Positions 1-7,149 of a stretch of 64,000 bases of DNA are shown one piece after another. The position numbers were made by a program, and so were the translations under genes. The DNA is from Rhodococcus_G sp042879035. GTDB taxonomy: Bacteria > Actinomycetota > Actinomycetes > Mycobacteriales > Mycobacteriaceae. The notes beneath the pieces are model-generated. The model saw nothing but the letters and a program-made list of their open reading frames with translations, searched no databases and was not told the origin of the DNA. The stretch is taken from assembly GCF_042879035.1 (NCBI RefSeq), contig NZ_JBIAOU010000008.1, forward strand, positions 141,828 through 205,827, in the 5' to 3' direction. How positions within the stretch are numbered: position 1 is the stretch's first letter; each line of letters starts with the position of its first letter.

Positions 1-2
1 AC

Positions 3-317
3 TACGAGGGACTCACGACCGCCGAGATCCGGGAGACGGTCCCCGGGTGGACGGTGTGGACGCACCCCTGCCCCGGCGGGGAGGGCTTCGACGCGGTGGA
101 TTCCCGCGCCGAACTGGTGCTGGCCGTCGCCGAGTCCCGGTTGCCCGAGGGTGACGTCGTCCTCGTCGGGCACGGCCACTTCTCCCGGGCCCTGATCGCA
201 CGGTGGGCCGGGTTGCCGCTGGTCGAGGGCAGGCGGTTCGCACTGTCGCCGGGAGCGATCACGGTCCTCGGGTTCGACCACGGCGTCCGCCAGATCGTCA
301 GCCACAACGTGCACTGA
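3..317 (+). CDS. Histidine phosphatase family protein (5' end cut off)
   Basis: The reading frame is open from the first bases and ends at 317, so only the C-terminal ~104 residues are present. The visible start YEGLTTAEIRE matches the conserved region after the first catalytic histidine in the phosphoglycerate mutase-like (RHG) phosphatases. LVGHGHFSR (about 177-200) carries the second catalytic histidine of the family. These enzymes remove phosphate from small molecules through a phosphohistidine; the substrate cannot be inferred. The RHG motif itself lies upstream of the window. The next gene starts 39 nt downstream on the same strand. Confidence 0.85.
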   Translation, partial: YEGLTTAEIRETVPGWTVWTHPCPGGEGFDAVDSRAELVLAVAESRLPEGDVVLVGHGHFSRALIARWAGLPLVEGRRFALSPGAITVLGFDHGVRQIVSHNVH

Positions 318-356
318 CCCGCAGCCCGTCGAGTGCGAGAACGAAAGAGGTACAGC

Positions 357-830
357 ATGATTCGCCGGATCAGGCCCGACGACGTCCCAGCCGTCACCGG
401 CCTGGTGTACGAGCTCGCGGAGTACGAGAAGGCCCGCCACGAGTGCACCGTCACCGAGTCCCAGCTGGAGGCCGCACTGTTCGGCCCGGCGCCGGCGGCG
501 TTCGGTCACGTCGCCGAGGAGGACGGCGTCGTGGTGGGAACGGCGCTGTGGTTCCGCAACTTCTCGACCTGGGACGGCGTGCACGGCATCTACCTCGAGG
601 ACCTGTACGTGCAGCCACGGTCCCGTGGCCGGGGACACGGGAAGGCACTGCTGGCGACGCTGGCCAAGGAATGCGTCGACCAGGGTTACACCCGCCTCGC
701 CTGGTCGGTGCTGAAGTGGAACACGCCGTCGATCGAGTTCTACGACGCCCTCGGCGCCCGCGCCCAGGACGAATGGACCGGCTACCGCCTCAGCGGGACG
801 GCGCTGCGCGAGCTGGCCGCGACGGCGTAG
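357..830 (+). CDS. GNAT family N-acetyltransferase
   Basis: A 157-residue protein with a complete GNAT fold. The sequence GIYLEDLYVQPRSRGRGHG contains the beta-4 strand and the R-G-x-G acetyl-CoA pyrophosphate loop near residues 85-100. WSVLKWNTPSIEFYDALGA near residue 125 is the usual C-terminal signature. The YEKA and EDLYV elements resemble diamine (spermidine/spermine type) acetyltransferases, so a polyamine or other primary amine is a reasonable but unproven acceptor. ATG 357 was chosen because GAAAGAGG lies 8 nt upstream; an upstream in-frame start at 333 has no such site. It may be co-transcribed with the phosphatase gene before it. Confidence 0.9.
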   Translation: MIRRIRPDDVPAVTGLVYELAEYEKARHECTVTESQLEAALFGPAPAAFGHVAEEDGVVVGTALWFRNFSTWDGVHGIYLEDLYVQPRSRGRGHGKALLATLAKECVDQGYTRLAWSVLKWNTPSIEFYDALGARAQDEWTGYRLSGTALRELAATA

Positions 831-878
831 CCGGCGGCGGGGATGCCGGTCGCCCGTCGGGCCGGCGGATGAGCGCCG

Positions 879-1304
879 TCAGTCCCGGTCGGCCGTGTCC
901 CCGCCGTACTCCTGCGCCATCCACCGCGACGTCGGCCCGGCAAACAGGAAGGCCAGCGCCGGGACGACGATCACCGCGCAGAGCACCCCGAGGATCGGCT
1001 GGTGCGAGTCGGTCAGCAGCGACCACACCACCGGCAGCAGCAGCAGCTGGGCGACGACCGCGATCGCCCGGCCCCACCGACGACCCCGCAGCAGTGCCAG
1101 GCCGGCGGCCAGGACCGCCCCGCCCAGGATCACGAACCAGGCGGCGGTGCCGTACGGGTTGGCGGCCTCACCGTCGTGGCCGAGCAGTCCGCGCACGACC
1201 AGCACGATCGCGACGACGACGGCCAGCGCACCCTCGAAAGCGACGAGGCCTCCCGCCCATCGGACGGTGGTGGGCGTACTGGGAGGTGTGGGCGACTCGG
1301 ACAC
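879..1304 (-). CDS. Small four-helix membrane protein
   Basis: A 141-residue protein with a short polar N-terminus rich in Ser/Thr/Pro followed by four hydrophobic stretches near residues 17-42, 55-70, 80-97 and 104-123. I recognise no catalytic motif; it looks like a typical actinobacterial integral membrane protein of unknown function. The GTG start at 1304 lies six nucleotides after a TAGGCT box, suggesting a leaderless transcript. It is convergent with the acetyltransferase gene and divergent from the lipid kinase gene, with only 73 nt between the two start codons. Confidence 0.75.
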   Translation of the reverse strand: MSESPTPPSTPTTVRWAGGLVAFEGALAVVVAIVLVVRGLLGHDGEAANPYGTAAWFVILGGAVLAAGLALLRGRRWGRAIAVVAQLLLLPVVWSLLTDSHQPILGVLCAVIVVPALAFLFAGPTSRWMAQEYGGDTADRD

Positions 1305-1310
1305 GGCGCC

Positions 1311-1316
1311 AGCCTA
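1311..1316 (-). promoter_or_regulatory. -10 box (TAGGCT) of the 1304 membrane protein gene
   Basis: TAGGCT on the minus strand, followed by six nucleotides and then the GTG start codon. The spacing places the transcription start at or beside the start codon, as expected for a leaderless mRNA. Confidence 0.5.
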
Positions 1317-1363
1317 TAGAACGGCGCACCGAATGCCGTCGGCTCCCCGCGTCACGTCCCCGC

Positions 1364-1369
1364 TAGGCT
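1364..1369 (+). promoter_or_regulatory. -10 box (TAGGCT) of the lipid kinase gene
   Basis: TAGGCT is followed by eight nucleotides and then GTG at 1378. There is no ribosome binding site between box and start, consistent with leaderless transcription. Confidence 0.55.
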
Positions 1370-1377
1370 GGGCACCC

Positions 1378-2334
1378 GTGCGCGCGCTGCTGATCGTCAA
1401 CCCCAACGCAACCTCGACCACCGCCGCGGCGCGTGACCTGCTCGCGCACGCCCTGTCGAGTCGCGTGCAGGTACGGGTGGTCCACACGACGCATCGCGGC
1501 CATGCCGCCGAACTGGCCCGCCGAGCGCCCCTCGAGGGCATCGGGCTGATCATCGTGCACGGAGGGGACGGCACCGTCAACGAGGTCGTCAACGGACTTC
1601 TGGGCGCCCCGGTACCGGGCTCGATGATCGCGGTCCCCATCGGACCCACCCCTCTCGTCGCCGTGGTCCCGGGCGGATCGGCGAACGTGTTCGCCCGCTC
1701 GCTCGGTATCGACCCGGACCCGGTGGTCGCGACGAATCAGCTGATCGAGCTGCTCGAGCTGCGCGAGCGCCGCCGCATCGGACTCGCGCACTGCGACGGG
1801 CGCTGGTTCACGTTCAACGCCGGCCTCGGTCTCGACGCGCAGGTGTGCGAGGCGATCGACCTCGCCCGCGCCAAGGGACACGCGGCGACCCCCGCCCGCT
1901 ACGTCCGCACGGCGGTCCGCGCGTTCTTCCGCAACCGCCGCCTCGAACCCACGCTGACCGTCGAGATCCCGGGAACCGATCCGGTGGACGGCGTGCACTA
2001 CGCGTTCGTCTCGAATTCGAGCCCGTGGACGTATCTGAACCAACGCCCCGTCGCGGTCAACCCGGAAACCGGGTTCGACACCGGCCTCGGCGTGTTCGCG
2101 ATGCGGACGATGAGCGTGGCCGCGACGATGCCGGTGGTTCGCCAACTCCTCACCCAGGGAGCGAGCCCCAAGTCCCGCAAGCTCTTTCGTGTCGACGACG
2201 CCCCACGGGTCCGAATCCGGTCGACCGTCCCGATCGGGCTGCAACTGGACGGCGACTACATCGGCAAACGCACCGACGTGGAATTCATCGCGGTCCGGGA
2301 GGCGCTGACGGTGGTGGCTCCGAGCCTGGGATGA
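1378..2334 (+). CDS. Diacylglycerol kinase family lipid kinase
   Basis: A 318-residue protein of the DAGK catalytic family. It opens with RALLIVNPNATST, the usual N-terminal nucleotide-binding strand, and carries the hallmark GGDGTVNEVVNGL near residue 65 and PGGSANVFARSLGI near residue 100. These enzymes phosphorylate diacylglycerol or another lipid alcohol with ATP at the inner face of the membrane; the mycobacterial homologue is associated with phosphatidylinositol mannoside and phospholipid metabolism. The frame stays open far upstream, but GTG 1378 is chosen because homologues begin just before the VNPNA strand and because TAGGCT sits eight nucleotides upstream. The lipid substrate is inferred from the family only. 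Confidence 0.9.
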   Translation: MRALLIVNPNATSTTAAARDLLAHALSSRVQVRVVHTTHRGHAAELARRAPLEGIGLIIVHGGDGTVNEVVNGLLGAPVPGSMIAVPIGPTPLVAVVPGGSANVFARSLGIDPDPVVATNQLIELLELRERRRIGLAHCDGRWFTFNAGLGLDAQVCEAIDLARAKGHAATPARYVRTAVRAFFRNRRLEPTLTVEIPGTDPVDGVHYAFVSNSSPWTYLNQRPVAVNPETGFDTGLGVFAMRTMSVAATMPVVRQLLTQGASPKSRKLFRVDDAPRVRIRSTVPIGLQLDGDYIGKRTDVEFIAVREALTVVAPSLG

Positions 2335-2489
2335 CCGGGGGCGGTGGTGAAGGCCGTCGACCGCCTGGGCCAGGTCACGCCCGGCAACCCCCACTAAGGG
2401 CAAAGGCGAAAAAAACTCTACCCCCATACTGCAATCTCGCCGTCAGCGGGGTACAAAGTAATGCAGACCACATCGGGTGACCCACTTGA

Positions 2490-2505
2490 AGTGAGTTACC
2501 CCACG
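2490..2505 (+). promoter_or_regulatory. CRP (cAMP receptor protein) binding site upstream of whiB1
   Basis: AGTGAGTTACCCCACG differs at two of sixteen positions from the CRP site I recall for the M. tuberculosis whiB1 promoter (AGTGAGATAGCCCACG). The half sites GTGA and CCAC are spaced by six bases, as in the CRP/FNR family. It lies just upstream of a possible -35 box, so activation of whiB1 by cAMP-CRP is likely, as reported in mycobacteria. Confidence 0.7.
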
Positions 2506-2521
2506 GACGGGCCATTTTCTA

Positions 2522-2550
2522 TTGACTTCCTGCGCGTTCGTGAAAGCATT
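2522..2550 (+). promoter_or_regulatory. Candidate whiB1 promoter
   Basis: TTGACT at 2522-2527 is a good -35 match. A weak -10 candidate (AGCATT, 2545-2550) follows at 17 bp. The placement about 17 bp after the CRP-like site suits an activated promoter with a poor -10. The transcription start is not determined. Confidence 0.4.
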
Positions 2551-2690
2551 CACAAGCAACAGCGCGGAAACATTCGCCCGAACCGCGCATGACTTACGCG
2601 AAACGACACGGTGCGCGACACCACAACCACCCGGTACGCAGCGCATCACCACGACACGGTGCGCTCGCACCCAGCAAAGGAGCAGAGAAG

Positions 2691-2945
2691 ATGGACTGGC
2701 GCCACAAGGCAATCTGTCGGGACGAGGACCCGGAGTTGTTCTTCCCTGTGGGAAACAGTGGGCCGGCCATCGCGCAGATCGCCGACGCCAAGCTGGTGTG
2801 CAACCGGTGCCCCGTCACCGCTGACTGCCTCTCCTGGGCACTCGAGTCCGGCCAGGACGCCGGCGTCTGGGGCGGCATGAGCGAGGACGAGCGCCGCGCA
2901 CTCAAGCGTCGGAACGCGCGCACCCGGGCCCGCAGCGCGGTCTAG
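2691..2945 (+). CDS. whiB1: WhiB1, iron-sulfur transcriptional regulator
   Basis: An 84-residue WhiB protein nearly identical to mycobacterial WhiB1 from its start (MDWRHKAICRDEDPELFFPV) to its end. Cysteines at 9, 37, 40 and 46 form the C-x27-C-x2-C-x5-C set that binds a [4Fe-4S] cluster. GVWGGMSEDERR is the G[VI]WGG turn, followed by the basic DNA-binding tail KRRNARTRAR. In mycobacteria WhiB1 is an essential NO-responsive regulator that contacts the primary sigma factor. ATG 2691 has AAAGGAG upstream at good spacing. Position next to divergently read pdtaS is conserved with M. tuberculosis. A strong hairpin follows at 2961. Confidence 0.97.
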   Translation: MDWRHKAICRDEDPELFFPVGNSGPAIAQIADAKLVCNRCPVTADCLSWALESGQDAGVWGGMSEDERRALKRRNARTRARSAV

Positions 2946-2960
2946 TCACCGAACATCCCA

Positions 2961-2997
2961 CATGAGGCCCGGCCGCCGAAAGGCGCCGGGCCTCATG
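2961..2997 (+). terminator. Hairpin terminator after whiB1
   Basis: A perfect 13-bp stem (CATGAGGCCCGGC with its complement) with an inner GCC-GAAA-GGC cap. It lies 16 nt after the whiB1 stop codon. Confidence 0.85.
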
Positions 2998-3050
2998 TGC
3001 GTTCGCGACCGACCCCGCGAATCCCGACCCACCGCACCGTCACACGCGAC

Positions 3051-3096
3051 GCTGCCGCACCGTTCACAGACGGGCTGCCGCACCGTTCACAGACGG
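3051..3096. repeat. 23-bp tandem duplication at the pdtaS stop codon
   Basis: Two perfect head-to-tail copies of a 23-bp unit (3051-3073 and 3074-3096), followed by eight bases of a third. The copy nearer the gene contains the pdtaS stop codon (3087-3089); the other lies in the 3' untranslated region. Confidence 0.9.
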
Positions 3097-4601
3097 GCTG
3101 CCGCCCGGCGGCCCAGCGGAACCCGAAGTGCCGCTTCGGTACCGCCCTGGGGACCGGGCCGCAGACCGAGCGAGCCACCGAGCTCCGCCGACACCAGCGT
3201 CCGGACGATCTGCAGTCCCAGGCTCTCCGAACGCTCGAGACTGAACCCCTCGGGCAGACCGGCACCGTCGTCGTGGATCACCACGTCCAGCCACCGCGCC
3301 GACCGACTCGCCCGCATCGTCACCGTCCCACCCTGCCCCGGCTCGTACCCGTGCTCGAACGCGTTCTGGACCAGCTCCGTGAGCACCAGCACCAGGGGCG
3401 TCGCCCGCTCCGCCGGAAACACCCCGAAACTGCCCTCCCGCCGGATCTGGACGGCACTGTTGACCACCGCGACATCGGCCATGATCGGCACCAGCCGGTC
3501 GACCACCTCGTCGAGATTGACCTCCTCGTCGACCGACATCGACAGGATGTCGTGGACCAGGGCGATCGACGTGACCCGGCGCACCGACTCGGTCAGCGCG
3601 AGGCGCGCCTCGTCGTGCTGCGTCCGGCGGGCCTGCAACCGCAGCAGCGCCGCGACGGTCTGCAGGTTGTTCTTCACCCGGTGGTGGATCTCCCGGATCG
3701 TCGCGTCCTTGCTGAGCAGGGCCCGGTCCCGCCGCTTGACCTCGGTGACGTCCCGGATCAACACCACCGCACCCGCGGGCTGGCCACCCGGCCGCAGCAC
3801 CAGCGTGCGCAGCAACACGATCGCCCCGCGAGCCTCCACCTCCACGCGTTTGCCCGCCTTGCCGGCCAACGCGGCCCGGATGTCGGTCGCGACGTCCTGC
3901 GCGTCGAACGGGTCGGTGATCAACGTCCGGGTCACCGACGCCAGATCCCGACCGGTCAGCGTCGTGGTCGTCAACCCCATCCGGTGATAGGCCGAGAGCG
4001 CGTTCGGGCTCGCGTAGACGACGGTGCCGTCGGGATCGAGGCGGATGAACCCGTCCCCGGCGCGGGGGCTCGACAGGATCTCGCTGCGCTCCTCGGGCGT
4101 CGGAAAGGTGCCCTCGCTGATCATCTGGCACAGCTCGGTCGCGCAGTCCAGGTATGCGACCTCGAGCGGGCTCGCCTGCCGTTGCTGCGTCGGGTTGGTG
4201 TCCCGGCTCAGGACCGCGATCACGTCGCCGTTGCAGCGCACCGGGACCGCCTCCCGCCGGACCGGCGCGTCCTCGGTGGCCGGACCGTCCGGGACCCGCA
4301 CGATCCGCCACTCCGACAGCGCCTGCCGCACGTGCGGATGCTCGACATCGGACACGACCCACCCGACGGCATCCTCCGCGAACGCCGTCGGCGCCGTCGT
4401 CGGCCGGCACTGCGCGACGCACACCAGTTCCGCGTCGTCCGCGGGCTCGGCTGCGCCGGCGTCGGTCGCCACCCACAACAGCACGTCGGCGAAGGACAGG
4501 TCGGCGAGCAACTGCCACTCCCCGACCACCCGCTGCAGGTGGTCGACCGCGTAGCCGGGTAGATCGGTGTGCTCGGCGAGCAGGTCACTCAGGGTCGACA
4601 T
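3087..4601 (-). CDS. pdtaS: Two-component sensor histidine kinase PdtaS
   Basis: A 504-residue soluble histidine kinase with no membrane segment. An N-terminal GAF-like domain (about 1-150) is followed by a PAS domain (about 180-290, including FIRLDPDGTVVYASPNALSAY), then an HisKA_2 type dimerisation box, EIHHRVKNNLQTVAALLRLQ (about 300-320), and an HATPase domain with NAFEHGY and DDGAGLP. This matches mycobacterial PdtaS, which phosphorylates the RNA-binding antiterminator PdtaR. The place beside whiB1 and the biotinyl protein gene is conserved with Rv3220c. A 12-nt gap from the upstream gene suggests co-transcription. Its stop codon lies inside a 23-bp tandem duplication. Confidence 0.93.
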   Translation of the reverse strand: MSTLSDLLAEHTDLPGYAVDHLQRVVGEWQLLADLSFADVLLWVATDAGAAEPADDAELVCVAQCRPTTAPTAFAEDAVGWVVSDVEHPHVRQALSEWRIVRVPDGPATEDAPVRREAVPVRCNGDVIAVLSRDTNPTQQRQASPLEVAYLDCATELCQMISEGTFPTPEERSEILSSPRAGDGFIRLDPDGTVVYASPNALSAYHRMGLTTTTLTGRDLASVTRTLITDPFDAQDVATDIRAALAGKAGKRVEVEARGAIVLLRTLVLRPGGQPAGAVVLIRDVTEVKRRDRALLSKDATIREIHHRVKNNLQTVAALLRLQARRTQHDEARLALTESVRRVTSIALVHDILSMSVDEEVNLDEVVDRLVPIMADVAVVNSAVQIRREGSFGVFPAERATPLVLVLTELVQNAFEHGYEPGQGGTVTMRASRSARWLDVVIHDDGAGLPEGFSLERSESLGLQIVRTLVSAELGGSLGLRPGPQGGTEAALRVPLGRRAAARL

Positions 4602-4613
4602 CGAGCGTGGAGA

Positions 4614-4829
4614 TCAGGAGATGACGGCGATCAGGTCGCCCTGCTGGATCACGTCACCAACCGAGACGTCGACCGAGGAGACGGTGCCGTCCACCTCCGC
4701 GATCACCGGAATCTCCATCTTCATCGACTCCAGGATCACCAGGGTGTCACCCTCCTTCACCTCGTCTCCCGTGGAGACAACGACCTCGAAGACGGTGGAA
4801 ACCATCTCGGCGCGCACGTCCTCTGCCAT
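4614..4829 (-). CDS. Biotinylated protein TB7.3 (biotin/lipoyl attachment domain)
   Basis: A 71-residue stand-alone biotinyl domain. The biotin acceptor lysine lies in ESMKMEIP (residues ~34-41), and the second half repeats the hammerhead fold (VDVSVGDVIQQGDLIAVI). ATG 4829 gives MAEDVRAEMV, the usual N-terminus of the family; an upstream open extension is not conserved. In mycobacteria this small protein is biotinylated and immunogenic; its carboxylase partner is not settled, so it is a candidate biotin carrier. Divergent from the bL37 gene and upstream of pdtaS. Confidence 0.92.
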   Translation of the reverse strand: MAEDVRAEMVSTVFEVVVSTGDEVKEGDTLVILESMKMEIPVIAEVDGTVSSVDVSVGDVIQQGDLIAVIS

Positions 4830-4844
4830 CGGGCACCTCGCTTG

Positions 4845-4873
4845 TGTAGACCTGCCAGTGAAAGTACAGCCAA
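4845..4873 (-). promoter_or_regulatory. Candidate promoter of the TB7.3-pdtaS unit
   Basis: On the minus strand TTGGCT (4868-4873), a 17-bp spacer, then TCTACA (4845-4850). The start codon follows 15 nt later, with GAGGTG as a possible ribosome binding site. Confidence 0.4.
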
Positions 4874-4924
4874 CCACACATGGAACAATGGTCCCGAGCG
4901 AGATCGGAAAGAAGGGAGACAACC

Positions 4925-4999
4925 ATGGGTAAGCGTGGTCGCAAGAAGCGCAGCCGCAAGGGCAGTGCCGCCAACCACGGCAAGCGTCCCAACGCCTGA
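4925..4999 (+). CDS. Ribosomal protein bL37 (24 residues)
   Basis: ATG 4925 to TGA 4997-4999 encodes MGKRGRKKRSRKGSAANHGK followed by RPNA, 24 residues. It is strongly basic, and both the GKRGRKKR start and the ANHGKRPNA end match the tiny actinobacterial large-subunit protein bL37 seen in mycobacterial ribosome structures. AAGGGAG sits 7 nt upstream of the start, and a strong terminator follows 18 nt after the stop. It is too short for usual gene callers. Reads divergently from the TB7.3 gene. Confidence 0.92.
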   Translation: MGKRGRKKRSRKGSAANHGKRPNA

Positions 5000-5017
5000 G
5001 CGCGTAGACGAAGCCTC

Positions 5018-5054
5018 ACGAGGGCCGGACACCAGCACGGTGTCCGGCCCTCGT
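5018..5054. terminator. Bidirectional terminator between bL37 and the ECF sigma gene
   Basis: A perfect 16-bp stem (ACGAGGGCCGGACACC and its complement) with a five-base loop. It lies between convergent genes, 18 nt after the bL37 stop and 5 nt from the sigma factor stop. Confidence 0.9.
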
Positions 5055-5059
5055 CGCGT

Positions 5060-6271
5060 TCACGGCCGCGGATCCCGGTGGGTGTTCAGGCGGGCGGCCC
5101 GGCGCGCGAGGTGGTCGCGCTCGGCGAGGGTGGGCGCCTTCCCCGCCGCCTCGGCGTACAGCCGGGCCGCTGTCACCGGGTCACCGTCACACTCGTGAAG
5201 GTACGCCGCCACCGCGGTGTGACGGGGCAGGGAGTCGTCCAACTCCGCGAGCGCGGCCAGACCTGCCCGCGGCCCGTCGGCCTCGCCGACGGCCACCGCG
5301 CGGTTGAGCCGGGCGACAGGGCTGTCGGTCAGGCGCACGAGCTCGTCGTACCACTCGACGATCTGCACCCAGTCCGTCTCCTCGGCCGTGGCCGCGTCGG
5401 CGTGCAGTGCCGCGATCGCCGCCTGGGCCTGGTACTCGCCCAGCCGGTCCCGCGCGAGCGCGGCCTGCAGGATCTCGATGCCCTCGGCGATCTCCGCCGT
5501 CTCCCACCGACCGCGGTCCTGTTCGGCGAGCGGTACCAGGCTGCCGTCGGGCGCGGTCCGCGCCGCCCGCCGCGCATGGTGGAGCAGCATGAGCGCGAGC
5601 AGCCCCGACACCTCTGGATGGTCGATCGCGGACGCCAGCTGCCGGGTGAGCCGGATGGCCTCGGCAGCGAGGTCCACATCACCGGAGTAGCCCTCGTTGA
5701 ACACCAGGTAGAGCACCCGCAGCACGGTCGCGACATCGCCGGGCCGGTCGAGCCGCACGCCGGCGACCGTGCGCTTGGCCCGGCTGATCCGCTGCGCCAT
5801 CGTCGCCTCGGGCACCAGGTACGCCCGGGCGATCTGACGGGTGGTCAGCCCGCCCACGGCGCGCAGCGTCAGCGCGACCGCGGACGACGGCGTCAGCGAG
5901 GGGTGCGCACAGAGGAAGTAGAGCTGCAGGGTGTCGTCCACCGCGGACACGGGCCCGGACGTCCGTTGCCCGTCGACTGCGTCCTCGCGCCGTCGACGTG
6001 CCACGTCCGCCCGGGTGGCGTCGAGGAACCGGCGCCAGGCCACGGTGACCAGCCAGCCCTTCGGATCACGCGGCGGGTCGGTCGGCCAGACCCGGACCGC
6101 CTCGAGCAACGCGTCCTGTACGGCGTCCTCGGCCGCCGCGAAATCCGCGCCGCGGCGGACGAGGATCCCGAGCACCGTCGGCGTGAGGCCGCGCAGCAGG
6201 TCCGCGTCCACCACTGCACCGTCCACACGAGCCCCGTCCACACGAGCCCCGTTCACACGAGCCCCGTTCAC
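5060..6271 (-). CDS. ECF42-type RNA polymerase sigma factor with C-terminal TPR-like domain
   Basis: A 403-residue sigma factor, much longer than ordinary ECF sigmas. The sigma-2 region is near residues 25-90 (FAAAEDAVQDALLEAVRVWP, GWLVTVAWRRFLD), sigma-4 near 130-180 (LTTRQIARAYLVPEATMAQR), then a DUF6596/TPR-like extension to the end. This layout plus a YCII/DGPF gene beside it defines the ECF42 group, where the extension is thought to replace an anti-sigma factor. The N-terminus is unusual: 15-bp repeats encode NGARV/DGARV units, leaving several possible GTG starts (6271, 6256, 6241, 6226). GTG 6271 is 7 nt from the YCII stop, so the two form an operon. Confidence 0.88.
   Translation of the reverse strand: MNGARVNGARVDGARVDGAVVDADLLRGLTPTVLGILVRRGADFAAAEDAVQDALLEAVRVWPTDPPRDPKGWLVTVAWRRFLDATRADVARRRREDAVDGQRTSGPVSAVDDTLQLYFLCAHPSLTPSSAVALTLRAVGGLTTRQIARAYLVPEATMAQRISRAKRTVAGVRLDRPGDVATVLRVLYLVFNEGYSGDVDLAAEAIRLTRQLASAIDHPEVSGLLALMLLHHARRAARTAPDGSLVPLAEQDRGRWETAEIAEGIEILQAALARDRLGEYQAQAAIAALHADAATAEETDWVQIVEWYDELVRLTDSPVARLNRAVAVGEADGPRAGLAALAELDDSLPRHTAVAAYLHECDGDPVTAARLYAEAAGKAPTLAERDHLARRAARLNTHRDPRP
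6221..6265. repeat. 15-bp tandem repeat at the 5' end of the ECF42 gene
   Basis: Three copies of GTCCACACGAGCCCC (6221-6235, 6236-6250, 6251-6265; the last has one change), with degenerate copies on both sides. In the minus-strand gene each unit adds five residues (GAR-V-D/N) and one in-frame GTG, so changes in copy number keep the frame. Confidence 0.9.
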
Positions 6272-6278
6272 GCAGGCA

Positions 6279-6686
6279 TCACTCGGTGATGGTGGGCGAC
6301 GCGGTCAGGAACGGACGCAGTTCGAGCCATTCGTGGATCGGCTTCGCACCCGCCCCGGGAGCCGCGGACAACTCGCCGGCGAGTTCGAGGGCCCGCTCGT
6401 AGCTGTCGACGTCGATCACCATCCACCCGGCGACGAGGTCCTTCGTCTCGGCGAACGGTCCGTCGGTGACCGGCGGACGACCCTCGCCGTCGTACCGGAC
6501 GAACGTGCCCTCGGGAGCCAGCGCCTGGGCGTCGACGAACTCGCCGGTCTCCTCGAGCTTCGCCGCGAAGTCGTTCATGTACTGCATGTGGGCCGAGATC
6601 TCCTCCGGCGTCCACCGGTCCATGGGGACGTCGTTGACCGCGGCCGGCGCGCCGCGGTAGTGCTTGAGCAGCAGGTACTTGGCCAT
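6279..6686 (-). CDS. YCII/DGPF domain protein, partner of the ECF42 sigma factor
   Basis: A 135-residue protein starting MAKYLLLKHYRG with the signature VTDGPFAETKDLVAGWMVID (about 75-95) that names the DGPF/YCII family, a ferredoxin-like dimeric fold. Such proteins are encoded next to ECF42 sigma factors across actinobacteria and are presumed to act in the same, still unclear, pathway. ATG 6686 has GAGGAGAAT upstream; further upstream codons are not conserved in the family. It is the first gene of the two-gene unit with the sigma factor. Confidence 0.9.
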   Translation of the reverse strand: MAKYLLLKHYRGAPAAVNDVPMDRWTPEEISAHMQYMNDFAAKLEETGEFVDAQALAPEGTFVRYDGEGRPPVTDGPFAETKDLVAGWMVIDVDSYERALELAGELSAAPGAGAKPIHEWLELRPFLTASPTITE

Positions 6687-6795
6687 GGTGATTCTCCTCT
6701 GCGCTGTGCAACCCATTGTGGTCGCGTTCACAGCTGGGACGGAGCAGGCTTCGGCTTCTCGACATCACCTGTCGAACTCGTCGGAGAGAAAACGA

Positions 6796-6827
6796 CCCGG
6801 GCCGGGACCGACTGGTCCCGGCCCGGG
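6796..6827 (-). terminator. Rho-independent terminator of sigH-rshA
   Basis: A perfect 14-bp stem (CCCGGGCCGGGACC and complement) with a four-base loop. On the minus strand it is followed by TCGTTTTCTC, a T-rich tail rare in this genome. It sits 40 nt after the rshA stop. Confidence 0.9.
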
Positions 6828-6867
6828 CCGTGGGTTCGTTGTGGTGGCTTCGCTGTGGCGCGGACGC

Positions 6868-7149
6868 CTACTGCCCCGGATCCACCCGGGTGATGATCGT
6901 GGTCTGGCTCAGCTGGACGCGCAGCCGCTGCCGCAGGCTGTCCGGGGCGTGTTCGCCGCCGCACTTGCGCGCGAGCAACGACTTGACCTTGGCCTCGATG
7001 CCGTACGCCTCGAAGCAGGACCCGCAGTCCTCCATGTGCTGCTGCAGCCGCGCACGGGTGCGGTCGTCGCATTCGTTGTCGAGCATCAACCACACGTCGG
7101 CGATCACGGCCGAGCAGTCGAGCCGGTCGAATTCGTTCTGCTCGCTCAC
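6868..7149 (-). CDS. rshA: Anti-sigma factor RshA (zinc-binding)
   Basis: A 93-residue ZAS-family anti-sigma factor. HMEDCGSC (about residues 38-45) is the H-x3-C-x2-C redox zinc motif and RLDCSAV carries the upstream cysteine. In mycobacteria RshA holds SigH and releases it when its thiols are oxidised; phosphorylation by PknB also affects it. The GTG start at 7149 overlaps the sigH stop codon (GTGA), so the two are translationally coupled. The end is marked by a strong terminator. Confidence 0.93.
   Translation of the reverse strand: MSEQNEFDRLDCSAVIADVWLMLDNECDDRTRARLQQHMEDCGSCFEAYGIEAKVKSLLARKCGGEHAPDSLRQRLRVQLSQTTIITRVDPGQ

Larger units (their letters stand above)
2335..2690 (+). other. 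356-nt regulatory region upstream of whiB1
   Basis: No gene was found here. It contains a short inverted repeat (TACCCC near 2419 and GGGGTA near 2448), the CRP-like site at 2490-2505, a -35-like TTGACT at 2522, and a long leader of about 130 nt before the whiB1 ribosome binding site (AAAGGAG, 2677-2683). The region is less GC-rich than its surroundings. Confidence 0.6.

Noticed and set aside
830..879. Hairpin terminator between the acetyltransferase gene and the membrane protein gene
   Set aside because: Only short GC-rich partial pairings (GCCGG/CCGGC) were found; no clear stem.
2419..2453. Riboswitch or terminator between the lipid kinase gene and whiB1
   Set aside because: Only a six-base inverted repeat (TACCCC/GGGGTA) with a long loop was seen, too weak to call.
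6221..6265. CRISPR-like repeats
   Set aside because: The units are 15 bp, directly adjacent without spacers and in frame with the sigma factor gene.
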